A DNA stretch of 64,000 nucleotides from Pseudomonadota bacterium (GTDB taxonomy: Bacteria; Pseudomonadota; Gammaproteobacteria; Steroidobacterales; MnTg04): the NCBI GenBank assembly GCA_022560735.1, contig JADFSO010000011.1:1-64000 (forward strand). Reading direction: 5' to 3'. The position numbers were made by a program, and so were the translations under genes. The notes under the pieces are model-generated. The model was not told the DNA's origin, did not search any database, and saw only the letters and a program-made list of their open reading frames with translations. This document shows, in pieces, positions 17,436-26,344 of the stretch; position 1 is the stretch's first letter, and each line of letters starts with the position of its first letter.

Positions 17436-19913
17436 ATGATGGCTTTAACCTGGTTTCTGCTTTTTTTCGGTATCGCCGGCCTGTTGAGTTACCGGCGAGT
17501 CTCGCTGTCGCTGTCTACGGCCATTATCGGTCTGCTGCTGGCCGCATATTCATATTTGGGCGATGCGGCGTTCCTGTGGAACCTGCTGTTGTGGGTACTG
17601 TTTGCGGCATTGTTATTTTTGAACATCAAGGCGTTGCGCCGGCCGTATCTGACCCGACCGATGCTCAAATTCTACCGCAAACTGGTTCCCAGCATGTCGC
17701 GCACCGAACGAGAGGCGCTCGAAGCCGGTACTGTCTGGTGGGAAGGCGAGCTGTTCACCGGCCTGCCCGACTGGGACAAGCTGGAGAAATTGCCCGCGCC
17801 AAAACTGACCCGGGAAGAACAGGCTTTTATCGACGGCCCGGTCGAGGAACTCTGCCGAATGCTGGACGACTGGCACATTACCCATGAGCGCGGCGACCTG
17901 CCGCCGGAAGTCTGGGAATTCATCAAGAAAAACGGCTTTTTCGCGATGATCATTCCGAAAAAATACGGGGGTCTCGAGTTTTCAGCGTATGGCCACTCCC
18001 AGGTCCTGATCAAGATTGCCAGCGTGTCGGCCACCGCCGTGTCCACGGTGGCGGTACCCAATTCGCTGGGGCCGGCGGAGTTGCTGCTGCATTATGGTAC
18101 GGATGAACAGAAAGAGCGCTATCTGCCCGGCCTGGCGGCCGGCGATGAAATCCCCTGTTTCGCCCTGACCAGCCCGCGCGCGGGATCGGACGCCGCATCG
18201 ATTCCCGACACCGGGATTATTTGCAAGGGCCAGTGGGAAGGCAAGGAAATCACCGGTATCCTCCTCAACTGGGACAAGCGCTATATCACGCTGGCCCCGG
18301 TCGCCACCGTACTTGGCCTCGCTTTCAAGCTTTACGATCCCGATCACATGATTGGTGAAAAAGAGGATCTCGGGATCACCGCGGCCTTGATCCCTACAAA
18401 AACAGAAGGCGTGGTTATCGGGCGCCGGCACCTGCCGCTGAATAACCCGTTTCAGAACGGACCCACCAGCGGAAAGGACGTATTCGTGCCGCTGGATTTC
18501 ATCATCGGCGGACCCGAAATGGCCGGCCAGGGCTGGCGCATGCTGATGGAACAGTTGGCGGTCGGCCGCTGCATATCCTTGCCATCGAACGCCACCGGCG
18601 GCGCGAAAGCCGCAGCCTATGCGACCGGAGCCTATGCCCGGATTCGCCAGCAGTTCAATCTCCCCATCGGGCGCTTCGAAGGCGTCGCCGAGGCCATCGC
18701 CAGGCTGACCGGGCTGACCTATATCATGGATGCCGGGCGCAGCGTCACGGCCGCGGCAGTGGTCGAAGGGGCAAAACCTTCGGTAGCCTCCGCTATCTTG
18801 AAGTATCACTGCACCGAAATGGGGCGGATCGTTGCCAACGACGCGATGGATGTCCATGGCGGCAAGGGCGTTTGCCTCGGCCCATCGAACTACCTGGCCC
18901 GGGGCTGGCAGTCGGTCCCTATCGCCATCACCGTGGAAGGCGCGAACATCCTGACTCGCAGCCTGATTATTTTTGGCCAGGGCGCGATTCGCTGCCATCC
19001 GTATGTACTCAAGGAGCTGCAGGCGGCGCGCAACGAAGACCAGGTCGAAGGACTGAAGCAGTTCGATGAGGCCCTGTTTGGCCATATCGGTTTTGCCCTC
19101 AGCAATGCGGTGCGCAGCATCAGCATGGCGCTGACCAATGCCCGCTACACCGCGGTACCCGCCGAGGGATCGACCCGGCGTTATTACCAGCACATCAACC
19201 GTTACAGCGCCGCGTTCGCGCTTGCCGCCGACTGGGCGATGCTGACCCTGGGCGGCGATCTCAAGAAACGTGAGTTGCTGTCGGCCCGGCTCGGCGATGT
19301 ACTCAGCGCGACATTTCTGGCCTCGATGGTGCTGAAGCATTACGAGAACCAGGGACGTCCGGCGGACGACTTTCCGATCGTGACCTGGGCTTGTCGCCAC
19401 CTGCTTTACACCGCTCAGGAACAGCTGCACAGCTTCCTGCGCAACTTCCCCAACCGCTGGGTCGCCACCATGCTGCGCTTCCTGATTTTCCCGCGCGGCC
19501 TGACCTACAACGCACCCAGCGACAAGCTTGGCAACGAAGTGGCCGAACTGATGATCAATCCGAGCATGGCCCGGGAAAGAGTCAGCCATGGCATTTACAA
19601 GACCGTTGAGCCGGGAAATCCACTGGGGATGCTGCAAAAGGCCATGGAGATGGCGGTTGCGGCGGAACCGGTTGAAAAGATCCTCAAAAAAGCGGTCAGG
19701 GATGGCACAGTCACCGCACCGCATCCGCTGGAACAAATCGATGAGGCCGTCAGTGCCGGCATTTTGACCAAGGAGCAGGGGAAAACGCTTCGTGAGCTGG
19801 ATGATGCGGTCATGGAACTGGTGCGCGTGGATGATTTCGAATCGCACGAACTCGGCACACTCACCAGCGAACTACAATCCACGATGGATCAACCGGCGGA
19901 CGCTGTCGCCTGA
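17436..19913 (+). CDS. fadE: Acyl-CoA dehydrogenase FadE
   Basis: Encodes about 825 residues, close to the 814 of E. coli FadE. Two or three N-terminal hydrophobic helices (residues 3-75) anchor it at the inner membrane, followed by the acyl-CoA dehydrogenase core. Marker segments are KYGGLEFSAYGHSQV, LTSPRAGSDAASIPD, MDVHGGKGVCLGPSN and the catalytic-base region TVEGANILTRS. The C-terminal FadE-specific domain ends with the helical EQIDEAVSAGILTKEQ segment. It performs the first step of fatty-acid beta-oxidation. GAGGA lies 8-9 bases before the tandem ATG codons at 17436 and 17439; either could be used. Confidence 0.96.
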   Translation: MMALTWFLLFFGIAGLLSYRRVSLSLSTAIIGLLLAAYSYLGDAAFLWNLLLWVLFAALLFLNIKALRRPYLTRPMLKFYRKLVPSMSRTEREALEAGTVWWEGELFTGLPDWDKLEKLPAPKLTREEQAFIDGPVEELCRMLDDWHITHERGDLPPEVWEFIKKNGFFAMIIPKKYGGLEFSAYGHSQVLIKIASVSATAVSTVAVPNSLGPAELLLHYGTDEQKERYLPGLAAGDEIPCFALTSPRAGSDAASIPDTGIICKGQWEGKEITGILLNWDKRYITLAPVATVLGLAFKLYDPDHMIGEKEDLGITAALIPTKTEGVVIGRRHLPLNNPFQNGPTSGKDVFVPLDFIIGGPEMAGQGWRMLMEQLAVGRCISLPSNATGGAKAAAYATGAYARIRQQFNLPIGRFEGVAEAIARLTGLTYIMDAGRSVTAAAVVEGAKPSVASAILKYHCTEMGRIVANDAMDVHGGKGVCLGPSNYLARGWQSVPIAITVEGANILTRSLIIFGQGAIRCHPYVLKELQAARNEDQVEGLKQFDEALFGHIGFALSNAVRSISMALTNARYTAVPAEGSTRRYYQHINRYSAAFALAADWAMLTLGGDLKKRELLSARLGDVLSATFLASMVLKHYENQGRPADDFPIVTWACRHLLYTAQEQLHSFLRNFPNRWVATMLRFLIFPRGLTYNAPSDKLGNEVAELMINPSMARERVSHGIYKTVEPGNPLGMLQKAMEMAVAAEPVEKILKKAVRDGTVTAPHPLEQIDEAVSAGILTKEQGKTLRELDDAVMELVRVDDFESHELGTLTSELQSTMDQPADAVA

Positions 19914-19931
19914 TCATCCTGACCGACCGAA

Positions 19932-21476
19932 TTGCAAGCCGCTGACCGACAACTGATATACGAAGTCAGTCTGGATCTGCATCCGGATATCCAACCCGAG
20001 TACGACGCGTGGCTTGAAGACCACGTCGCCGAGATGCTGACCATCCCCGGGTTTTTGTCGGCAGAAATATCGCGTATCGATCCGCAAGAGGACCAGCCTG
20101 ACGACTGGCCCCGGCGCTGTATCCGCTACCGGGTCGCCAGCCAGGAAGTATTCGACGACTATTTGCAAAACCACGCACCGCGAATGCGGGCGCTCGGCGT
20201 CGAAAAATTTGGCGATCGATTCCGCGTAAGCCGGAGAATCCTCCGGGACCCGGCGAGATACCAGGCGGAGGCGGCAGCGGCCGAAACGCCGGATTGCCCC
20301 AACTGCGGCACTCCGTTGCATGGCCAGTACTGCTGGCAATGCGGGCAACGCTCCCGGGTCCGCCTGATCACCTTGTGGGAGCTATTGCGGGACGCGGTGG
20401 GCGACTTGTTCGAGCTGGACTCGCGATTGTGGCGCAGCCTGAAACCCTTGCTGTTCCGTCCAGGCCTCCTGACCAGCGATTATCTCGCGGGCCGGCGGGC
20501 GCGCTACATGCCGCCATTTCGGATGTACCTGGTCCTGAGCATCATTTTCTTCCTGGTCTGGGGCCTGGACTCCGATGAGTTCCGGATCACGCCCGACAAC
20601 GAAGCCGGCAGCCAGGCCATCAGTGAGCGACTGAGCGCGCTCGAGGAATTGCAACAGCAGGATCCGGACCCGGCGCGACAAAAACAAATAGCCGGGCTTA
20701 GAGCGGCGATGGAAATGCTGGGCCGGGTCGATGGAACCGATCAGTCCATCGAGCACGGGAAGCGCATCGTGCTCGATGGCGGCAGCATCGAAACCGAAGC
20801 AGGAGCCGCCGGCATGGATGCCGTGTCCGGCGCATCGCCTTACGCGGACGCCGCCGATGAAGCGCAGACGAAATCCATCGATACCGCCGGACCGGCTGAA
20901 TCCACAGAGCCGGCGGCGGAAGTCGCCGAGACGGATAACGAGAAAAGCAACCAGGGCTCGAAATGCGACCAGCTTGAATTCGACCTGGGCTGGGGCTGGT
21001 TGAACCAGCAGATCGGCGAACAAAAAATCCAGGCGGCCTGCAGGAAAATAGAGCAAGACGAGGGCGAGTCGTTCGGCAAGGCGATGCTCGACAACCTGCC
21101 GGCCATGATGTTTCTCTTCCTGCCCCTGCTGGCGCTTGCGTTAAAGGTGCTTTACGTCGGCAGCGGCCGTTACTACGTCGAACACCTGTTGTTCACGGTG
21201 CATTACCATGCTTTCTTTTTCCTGATCGTCACGCTGACGATTTTCGTCTACGCCAGCGAGGAACTGCTGCACCTGCCAGACTGGCTGCTTGGAATATTCA
21301 CGGGCGTCGTCGTTTTGTATATCCAGCCGGTTTATCTGTACAAGGCCTTGCGCAGGGTATATCGACAAGGTCATATTGCGACTTTTGTTCGCTGGGCCCT
21401 GCTCAGCGTCGCCTATGTCGCGGCATTTTTTACGACCATGGCGGTTACACTAATTTATACGGCGCTGAACTTGTGA
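19932..21476 (+). CDS. DUF4286-DUF3667 fusion membrane protein
   Basis: Encodes about 514 residues. Residues 1-110 match the DUF4286 pattern (LIYEVSLDLHPDIQPEYDAWL, with RYRVASQEVFDDYL and the GDRFRVSRRIL end). A zinc-ribbon-like CPNCGTPLHGQYCWQCGQR follows near 122-140, then the DUF3667 pattern with DSRLWRSLKPLLFRPG and RARYMPPFRMYLVLSIIFF. An acidic, Ala- and Glu-rich loop separates this helix from four C-terminal transmembrane helices (from about residue 395). Function is unknown for both families. It starts with TTG, 18 bp after fadE; no better start fits the conserved LIYEV opening. Confidence 0.75.
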   Translation: MQAADRQLIYEVSLDLHPDIQPEYDAWLEDHVAEMLTIPGFLSAEISRIDPQEDQPDDWPRRCIRYRVASQEVFDDYLQNHAPRMRALGVEKFGDRFRVSRRILRDPARYQAEAAAAETPDCPNCGTPLHGQYCWQCGQRSRVRLITLWELLRDAVGDLFELDSRLWRSLKPLLFRPGLLTSDYLAGRRARYMPPFRMYLVLSIIFFLVWGLDSDEFRITPDNEAGSQAISERLSALEELQQQDPDPARQKQIAGLRAAMEMLGRVDGTDQSIEHGKRIVLDGGSIETEAGAAGMDAVSGASPYADAADEAQTKSIDTAGPAESTEPAAEVAETDNEKSNQGSKCDQLEFDLGWGWLNQQIGEQKIQAACRKIEQDEGESFGKAMLDNLPAMMFLFLPLLALALKVLYVGSGRYYVEHLLFTVHYHAFFFLIVTLTIFVYASEELLHLPDWLLGIFTGVVVLYIQPVYLYKALRRVYRQGHIATFVRWALLSVAYVAAFFTTMAVTLIYTALNL

Positions 21477-21513
21477 AACAATACCGCCACCTGACGCTCG
21501 CCGGGAGATAATC

Positions 21514-21936
21514 GTGATTGGCAGACCACATATTCTTTTTTTCGCCCTGTTACCGTTGATCGCGATCGCAGCCGATACCACCCTGACCCCATCGAAGGAA
21601 GGCGCGAGTGTACGCATAATATCGCCGGCTGACGGCGAGAATCTGGCCAGCCCGGTGACGATCGTATTCGGCCTGGCCGGAATGGGCGTTGCGCCCGCTG
21701 GTGTGGACAAAGCCGGCACCGGCCATCACCATTTGCTTGTCGATGCCCCCTTGCCACCGCTGGGGCAAGCGATACCATCGAACGAGAACTACCGGCATTT
21801 CGGCGGCGGACAGACCCAGGTTACGCTGGAACTCGAGCCGGGGGAACACACCTTTCAGCTATTGCTCGCCGACTATAAGCACATGCCTCATGAACCACCG
21901 GTCTACTCCGAAGTCATCAAAATCCACGTCCGCTAG
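21514..21936 (+). CDS. DUF4399 periplasmic protein
   Basis: Encodes 140 residues from a GTG with GGGAG just upstream. A signal peptide (to about AIAADT) is followed by the DUF4399 pattern: VRIISPADGENLASPVTIVFGLAGMGVAPAG, then GTGHHHLLVDAP, NYRHFGGGQTQVTLELEPG and HTFQLLLADY. The histidine cluster suggests metal binding, although the family has no proven role. It follows the DUF4286-DUF3667 gene by 37 bp and may be cotranscribed with it. Confidence 0.85.
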   Translation: MIGRPHILFFALLPLIAIAADTTLTPSKEGASVRIISPADGENLASPVTIVFGLAGMGVAPAGVDKAGTGHHHLLVDAPLPPLGQAIPSNENYRHFGGGQTQVTLELEPGEHTFQLLLADYKHMPHEPPVYSEVIKIHVR

Positions 21937-21977
21937 CGACGCGCAAGTCGAATGGCCCGGAACTGAACTGAAATACC

Positions 21978-22003
21978 GGTTTATTCCCGATCGGGAATAA
22001 ACC
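21978..22003. promoter_or_regulatory. hip operator O1, perfect 26-bp palindrome
   Basis: GGTTTATTCCCGA at 21978-21990 is followed immediately by its exact reverse complement. The core TTCCCG-AT-CGGGAA is at 21984-21997. It is the upstream-most of three related sites before hipB and the most symmetric. Confidence 0.8.
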
Positions 22004-22032
22004 TAGATTCCCAACCAATACACCGGAAAATA

Positions 22033-22046
22033 TTACCGGACGGGAA
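22033..22046. promoter_or_regulatory. hip operator O2
   Basis: TTACCG-GA-CGGGAA, an imperfect version of the same 14-bp site. Its centre is exactly 49 bp from O1, and it lies 7 bp upstream of the -35 element. Confidence 0.65.
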
Positions 22047-22053
22047 TTTCTGG

Positions 22054-22082
22054 TTGCCAAATGACCGAATCCGGGATAATCT
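22054..22082 (+). promoter_or_regulatory. hipBA promoter
   Basis: A -35 of TTGCCA (22054-22059) and a -10 of TAATCT (22077-22082) are separated by 17 bp. The -10 abuts operator O3, so binding there would block transcription of hipBA. Confidence 0.65.
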
Positions 22083-22095
22083 TACCGAGCGGTAA
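22082..22095. promoter_or_regulatory. hip operator O3
   Basis: TTACCG-AG-CGGTAA, a perfect 6+6 palindrome. It begins at the last base of the -10 and is centred 49 bp from O2. Confidence 0.7.
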
Positions 22096-22116
22096 CATTA
22101 TTGGGAAAGCCAAAGC

Positions 22117-22341
22117 ATGTCAATAACACCGGAGCAACTGGGCCAGATTGTCAGGAAGACGCGCAAGGAAATGGGCGTCATACAGTCCGACCTTGCCCTC
22201 ACATCGGGCACGGGCTTGCGTTTTATCAGCGATCTGGAAAACGGCAAACCAACCTGCCAGATCGGCAAAGTCTTGCAGGTCTTGCAGACCCTCGGAATCC
22301 GGATTGCGCTACAAACGCCATCGGGGAAAGGGGGCCGTTAG
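22117..22341 (+). CDS. hipB: HipB-like antitoxin (HTH, Xre/Cro type)
   Basis: Encodes 74 residues with one helix-turn-helix: EQLGQIVRKTRKEMG, then IQSDLALTSGTGLRFISDLENGKP as the recognition unit, and IGKVLQVLQTLGIRIAL as the dimer-forming strand. This is the HipB pattern. It is expected to neutralise the HipA kinase and, as a dimer, to repress its own promoter through the three upstream palindromes. The hipA start is 3 bp beyond its stop. Confidence 0.9.
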   Translation: MSITPEQLGQIVRKTRKEMGVIQSDLALTSGTGLRFISDLENGKPTCQIGKVLQVLQTLGIRIALQTPSGKGGR

Positions 22342-22344
22342 TCG

Positions 22345-23583
22345 ATGGCCCGGACGCTGAATGTCTATCTTGACCATGACCTGGTCGGGCAGCTGATCCA
22401 GGACGATGGCGGCCAGATGCTGTTTGAATACGCCGAATCCTGGCGCGACGACCCCGACACAATTGCCCTGTCCCGCTCCCTGCCAAAGCGGGAAGAGTCG
22501 TTCAGGCAAAAGGAATGCCGGGGCTTTTTCGGCGGCATATTGCCCGAAGAAGGCAATCGAAGGACCATCGCGAAAATTCTCGGCATCAGCGCCAAAAACG
22601 ATTTTGCGATGCTCGAACAAATCGGCGGCGAATGCGCCGGCGCGGTGACATTCCTCCCCGAGGGCGCTGCACCACCCGGGGACGACGATCGCTATCGCGA
22701 CCTGGATGAGACAGAGCTTGCGAAAATACTGCGCGAACTGCCGCGCCGCCCGCTGATGGCCGGCGAGGACGGCATCCGGCTCTCACTCGCCGGCGCACAG
22801 GACAAAATCGCCGTTCGCCTCGATAACGGCAAGATTTCGATTCCGCGGGGCAGCGCGCCCAGCTCCCATATCCTGAAACCGGCTATCGCGACTTTTGCGG
22901 GCGTTGTCTTCAATGAAGCCTTCTGCCTGGCGCTGGCGAGAGAAATCGGGCTCGACGCGGCCCCTGCAACTATCGCCCGCACGGAAGACATCGACTATCT
23001 GCTGGTTGAACGCTTTGACCGGCATCCAGGTGAGGAAGACAAGATTGCGCGCTTGCATCAGGAGGATTTTTGTCAGGCGCTCGGGATTCCCTCGGAAATC
23101 AAATATCAGGGCGAAGGCGGTCCCTCGCTGGCTGACTGCTTCACTTTGCTGCGCGAGACGTCGGACGCGCCGGTAGTTGATCTTCGGGCCTTGCTGGATG
23201 CCGTGCTCTTCAACCTCATCATCGGCAACCATGACGCCCATGCGAAGAACTTCTCCCTGCTTTACCTGCCGGACCGTAGCATGCGGCTTGCCCCGCTCTA
23301 CGACCTGGTCTGCACGGTGTTCTATCCGGAACTCACGAAAAAGATGGCGATGAAAATCGGCGGGGAAGCAAAATCCAACCTGGTATTGCCGAAGCACGTT
23401 GCAAGATTCGCAAAAAATGCAGGGCTGGCAGTGCCGCTGACTCTTGCCCGGGTTGCCGCACTGGCAAAAGCGCTCTCGGCAGCGATTCCAGATATCGAGA
23501 AACCGCACGAGATTTCCGAACAAGTCGCCGCGGTTATCGTCGAACGCGCCGAAAGCTTTGTCCACCGTTTCAAGAAAGCGTAA
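22345..23583 (+). CDS. hipA: HipA-like serine/threonine kinase toxin
   Basis: Encodes 412 residues. The N-terminal subdomain includes the nucleotide loop SLAGAQDKIAV near residue 150 (the region of the autophosphorylated loop in E. coli HipA). Later come LLVERFDR, the catalytic segment GNHDAHAKNFSLLY near residue 295, and LAPLYDLV with the metal-binding aspartate. All expected kinase residues are present, so the toxin looks intact. In E. coli the family phosphorylates GltX and causes growth arrest; the target here is unknown. It forms a two-gene operon with hipB. Confidence 0.92.
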   Translation: MARTLNVYLDHDLVGQLIQDDGGQMLFEYAESWRDDPDTIALSRSLPKREESFRQKECRGFFGGILPEEGNRRTIAKILGISAKNDFAMLEQIGGECAGAVTFLPEGAAPPGDDDRYRDLDETELAKILRELPRRPLMAGEDGIRLSLAGAQDKIAVRLDNGKISIPRGSAPSSHILKPAIATFAGVVFNEAFCLALAREIGLDAAPATIARTEDIDYLLVERFDRHPGEEDKIARLHQEDFCQALGIPSEIKYQGEGGPSLADCFTLLRETSDAPVVDLRALLDAVLFNLIIGNHDAHAKNFSLLYLPDRSMRLAPLYDLVCTVFYPELTKKMAMKIGGEAKSNLVLPKHVARFAKNAGLAVPLTLARVAALAKALSAAIPDIEKPHEISEQVAAVIVERAESFVHRFKKA

Positions 23584-23628
23584 ACCGGAACCGAACAATC
23601 TATTTGCCGGCCAAACGCTACCGCGTTG

Positions 23629-23919
23629 TCAGCTACCGATATGGGTATCTGCCACAGGCAGCCGTACGTTCGCCATTGCCGGCACCAAGCATGCGACCAG
23701 GTGATAGTGATTGCGCATCACCGCATAGGCACAGACATCGATCGCGAATACCTTGGCCAGGAACAGAATGCGTTGTTCGAGCTAGCCATGGCGATGTTCG
23801 AAGCTCTTGCCGGTGTAGTTGTCCTTGCCGCACAGAAAGTCCCGCCGGAGACAGCGTGATACGCAGTGGTAATAGGGAGTACATTCCAGGCTGATCTGGT
23901 GCTTGCGGGCTATGGTCAT
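23629..23919 (-). pseudogene. Truncated Y1-type (IS200-like) transposase remnant
   Basis: On the minus strand an ATG at 23919 opens a frame reading [20 protein letters not shown], then [11 protein letters not shown] and [13 protein letters not shown]. It meets an in-frame TAG at 23782-23784, then continues LEQRILFLAKVFAIDVCAYAVMRNHYHLVA and ends at a TGA. This is the N-terminal third of a REP-associated/IS200-like transposase with its HxH metal motif. Intact members are far longer, so both the internal stop and the missing C-terminus show decay. No terminal structures were recognised around it. Confidence 0.8.
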
Positions 23920-23960
23920 CGTGCAAGTACAGCACTACCGGCATTCGGCAGACAGCGGAA

Positions 23961-24003
23961 TATTCGTATCATTTTCTCAGATAGGCTGTGGATGTCCTTT
24001 TTT
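23961..24003 (+). repeat. Direct repeat, copy 1
   Basis: A 43-bp segment that recurs at 26521-26563 with 38 identities, including an exact 23-bp core at 23973-23995 (TTTCTCAGATAGGCTG and on). The two copies bracket the minus-strand FlgO/TPR gene. Confidence 0.8.
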
Positions 24004-24109
24004 CCTTCTGCCGGCACAGGAAAAATGAATATTTTTCAGGTGATTATGATGAGTTGTTCACTATCAACGGAATTAAATGTCTGGCCCAGGTATATAGCTC
24101 TGCTGGTTT

Positions 24110-26344
24110 CTAGTCGCCGAGGGTGCTTCGAATCGCTGCAAGTTCGGCACGAAAATCGTGTTCGGCATCGACTTGTTCGACCAAAGCTCGTTGACGTTCA
24201 AGTTCGACCTTGACGTCATCGAGCATGCGGGCGATACGAGGGTAAGCAATCGTCTCTGTCCAGGTAGGGTTACCCATAACCCAGATGTACCGCAACCAAC
24301 CGGCCTTGATAGCAGCTTCCAAAGCGTCGGCGGCAGCATCAAAGTCACCACGCAGGCCGAAGTTCTGTGCACGCAGGTGGTGAACGTTGCCAGAGTTCAT
24401 TTTTTGCTCAACGACAAGTACGTTGAGCTGTTCATGGAGTCGAGTCAAAAGCACATTCGCTTCATCGTCTCGGCCAACCTGTTGATAGGCATAGGCGAGT
24501 ACGTGGAAGAACTCCAATTTCCCATAGTCTGAAATATCGGCGCCCAAGGACAGTGATTCGAAGTCAAACGCGTTCTCAAATACATCAATGCCCACATCAA
24601 AATTTTCGGCAAGAATATTGGCTGACGCATACAGGCCTGCGTTAATACCCTGCAACTGGTCTATATCGGTGCCGAGTGCTGCACCGAGCTTGTCGATCTC
24701 CTCTCGTAATCCTGCCTGGTCGCCGCGTATTCGAAACTGAGAAGCCTTGTAGAAAAACCTACGCACAGGCTGCGGCGTTCGCGCCAAAGCATCGGCCAGC
24801 CAGTAGTCGGCATCCTCGGTCAGGCCGAGACGTTCATAGCACCCCGCTAAGTAGGCGCTGAAAATGGAGCTCCCGGACTTGACACTAGCCCGTGCGTACT
24901 GCTTGGCCCAGTGCAGTGCTTTGTCGAATTTGCCCGCCTCGCGGTGCTGGGTGAGCAGCCCAGAGTAGGCCATCCAGGGTGGGACGGGCAGATAGGTCAG
25001 TCGCAAGAGGAGCTGCTCTGCGCGTTCGGTTTCGCCGCGACTCCTTAACCGCTGAGCCATATTATAAGACAATACGGGGTTTAGCGGATCGACGAGCAGG
25101 CCCTGCTCCTGCACGGCGTTCGCTTCTTCGACACGACCCTGTTCCAGCAGAGTAGTAGACAGCCAGCTGTAGGCAATCGAGAGCGATGGATCGAGCTCCA
25201 GAGCCCGCCGCAATGACCGTTCGGCGCGTTCAAGTTCGTTTTGGGTATCGCCAAGCCGACTCGCATCGTCAAGCAGAATCAAGCCGAGCGCAGCGTGCCC
25301 TTCGGCCAGTTCGGGGTCCAACTCTATAGCGGTTTTGGCCGCTCGGACGGCGGACTCTCGAACAGCATCCCAGTCGGCATTGTTAATCGACAGCGCCACG
25401 ACCAGTCCGGCATACGGAGGAGCGTAGTTCTCATCCAGACGAATAGCTTTTTCAAAAGCCGCAATAGCATTGTCTGCCCAACCAGGCGTTCTTGCGTTCA
25501 CGAAAGCGCGGCCCACCAGGTAGGCATCATAAGCTTCCATGTTCGTGGTTGTGCGGGCAGCAGGAAGTTCAGCAAGAGGAATAATCTGGCGCTCGATGTG
25601 CCTGGCGACCGTATTCGCGATCTCGGATTGAATCGCAAAAATACCTTCGAGTTTGCGATCGAAGGTTTCACTCCAGACCTGGTAGCCCGTATCGTCGATC
25701 AGGCGCGCGGTGACGCGTACAAAATTTTTGTCACGACGAACACTGCCATGCAGCAAATACCTGACGCCCAGTATTTCGCTAATACGCGCAGGGCCCTCGT
25801 TGCTATTACGAAATGCAAAAGACGAGGTTCGACTCAGTATGTGCAGCGCTTTTAGCGAGGACAAGCGGTGAAGAATTTCTTCAGTGACGCCATCGGAGAA
25901 ATAGCCGGTTTCCGGATTGGAGTCCAGGTTTACGAACGGCAGAACAGCGACTGAGTTATCGATTTTTTCGGCCGCAGCCACCGCATCGTCCACTTCCTCG
26001 ACAATTTTTTGCAGACTGCCGAACACAATGGCAGCACCGATTGCGAGTAAGGCGGCCAGGACGACGTAATCGGTGCGCTTGAGTGAGTTATCAAAAATGC
26101 CGCCAGGATCACCTGGTTCCGTTTTGACAATGCCCGATGTGCTTATGTCGAAGGTCCAGGAAAAAATCAGCGCAATCGGGAAGCACAATATCGTGGCGAT
26201 GATAAGAAAGCGCAGGGCGGTTTCCGGCAGACCCCAGGCAGGGAAAAACACATCGGCAACCTGAATGATAAGCCAGGCGCCAACAACGTAGAAGCCGACC
26301 GTCCGGTAAACGCGCCGTCTTCGCAGTTCTTGCCAGAATCCCAT
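24110..26344 (-). CDS. Membrane FlgO-like/TPR signalling protein
   Basis: Encodes about 744 residues from the ATG at 26344; the longer frame upstream lacks family features. It starts with ELRRRRVYRTVGFYVV, two transmembrane helices to about residue 65 and a third near 90-110. A FlgO/TolB-N-like domain follows (SVAVLPFVNLD, then YFSDGVTEEILHRLS, ILSRTSSFAFR and LHGSVRR). The rest is TPR repeats. This architecture is common in adenylate-cyclase-like signalling proteins without a cyclase domain; the role is unknown. It is transcribed against its paralogue at 26690 and is flanked by direct repeats. Confidence 0.8.
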   Translation of the reverse strand: MGFWQELRRRRVYRTVGFYVVGAWLIIQVADVFFPAWGLPETALRFLIIATILCFPIALIFSWTFDISTSGIVKTEPGDPGGIFDNSLKRTDYVVLAALLAIGAAIVFGSLQKIVEEVDDAVAAAEKIDNSVAVLPFVNLDSNPETGYFSDGVTEEILHRLSSLKALHILSRTSSFAFRNSNEGPARISEILGVRYLLHGSVRRDKNFVRVTARLIDDTGYQVWSETFDRKLEGIFAIQSEIANTVARHIERQIIPLAELPAARTTTNMEAYDAYLVGRAFVNARTPGWADNAIAAFEKAIRLDENYAPPYAGLVVALSINNADWDAVRESAVRAAKTAIELDPELAEGHAALGLILLDDASRLGDTQNELERAERSLRRALELDPSLSIAYSWLSTTLLEQGRVEEANAVQEQGLLVDPLNPVLSYNMAQRLRSRGETERAEQLLLRLTYLPVPPWMAYSGLLTQHREAGKFDKALHWAKQYARASVKSGSSIFSAYLAGCYERLGLTEDADYWLADALARTPQPVRRFFYKASQFRIRGDQAGLREEIDKLGAALGTDIDQLQGINAGLYASANILAENFDVGIDVFENAFDFESLSLGADISDYGKLEFFHVLAYAYQQVGRDDEANVLLTRLHEQLNVLVVEQKMNSGNVHHLRAQNFGLRGDFDAAADALEAAIKAGWLRYIWVMGNPTWTETIAYPRIARMLDDVKVELERQRALVEQVDAEHDFRAELAAIRSTLGD

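Noticed and set aside
17982-19847. A 621-codon open frame opposite fadE
   Set aside because: It lies wholly within fadE on the other strand, has no ribosome site or domain, and reflects the codon bias of a GC-rich gene.
21978-22003. The 26-bp palindrome as an intrinsic terminator of the DUF4399 gene
   Set aside because: No T-run follows, and two related palindromes at fixed spacing around the hipBA promoter fit an operator better.
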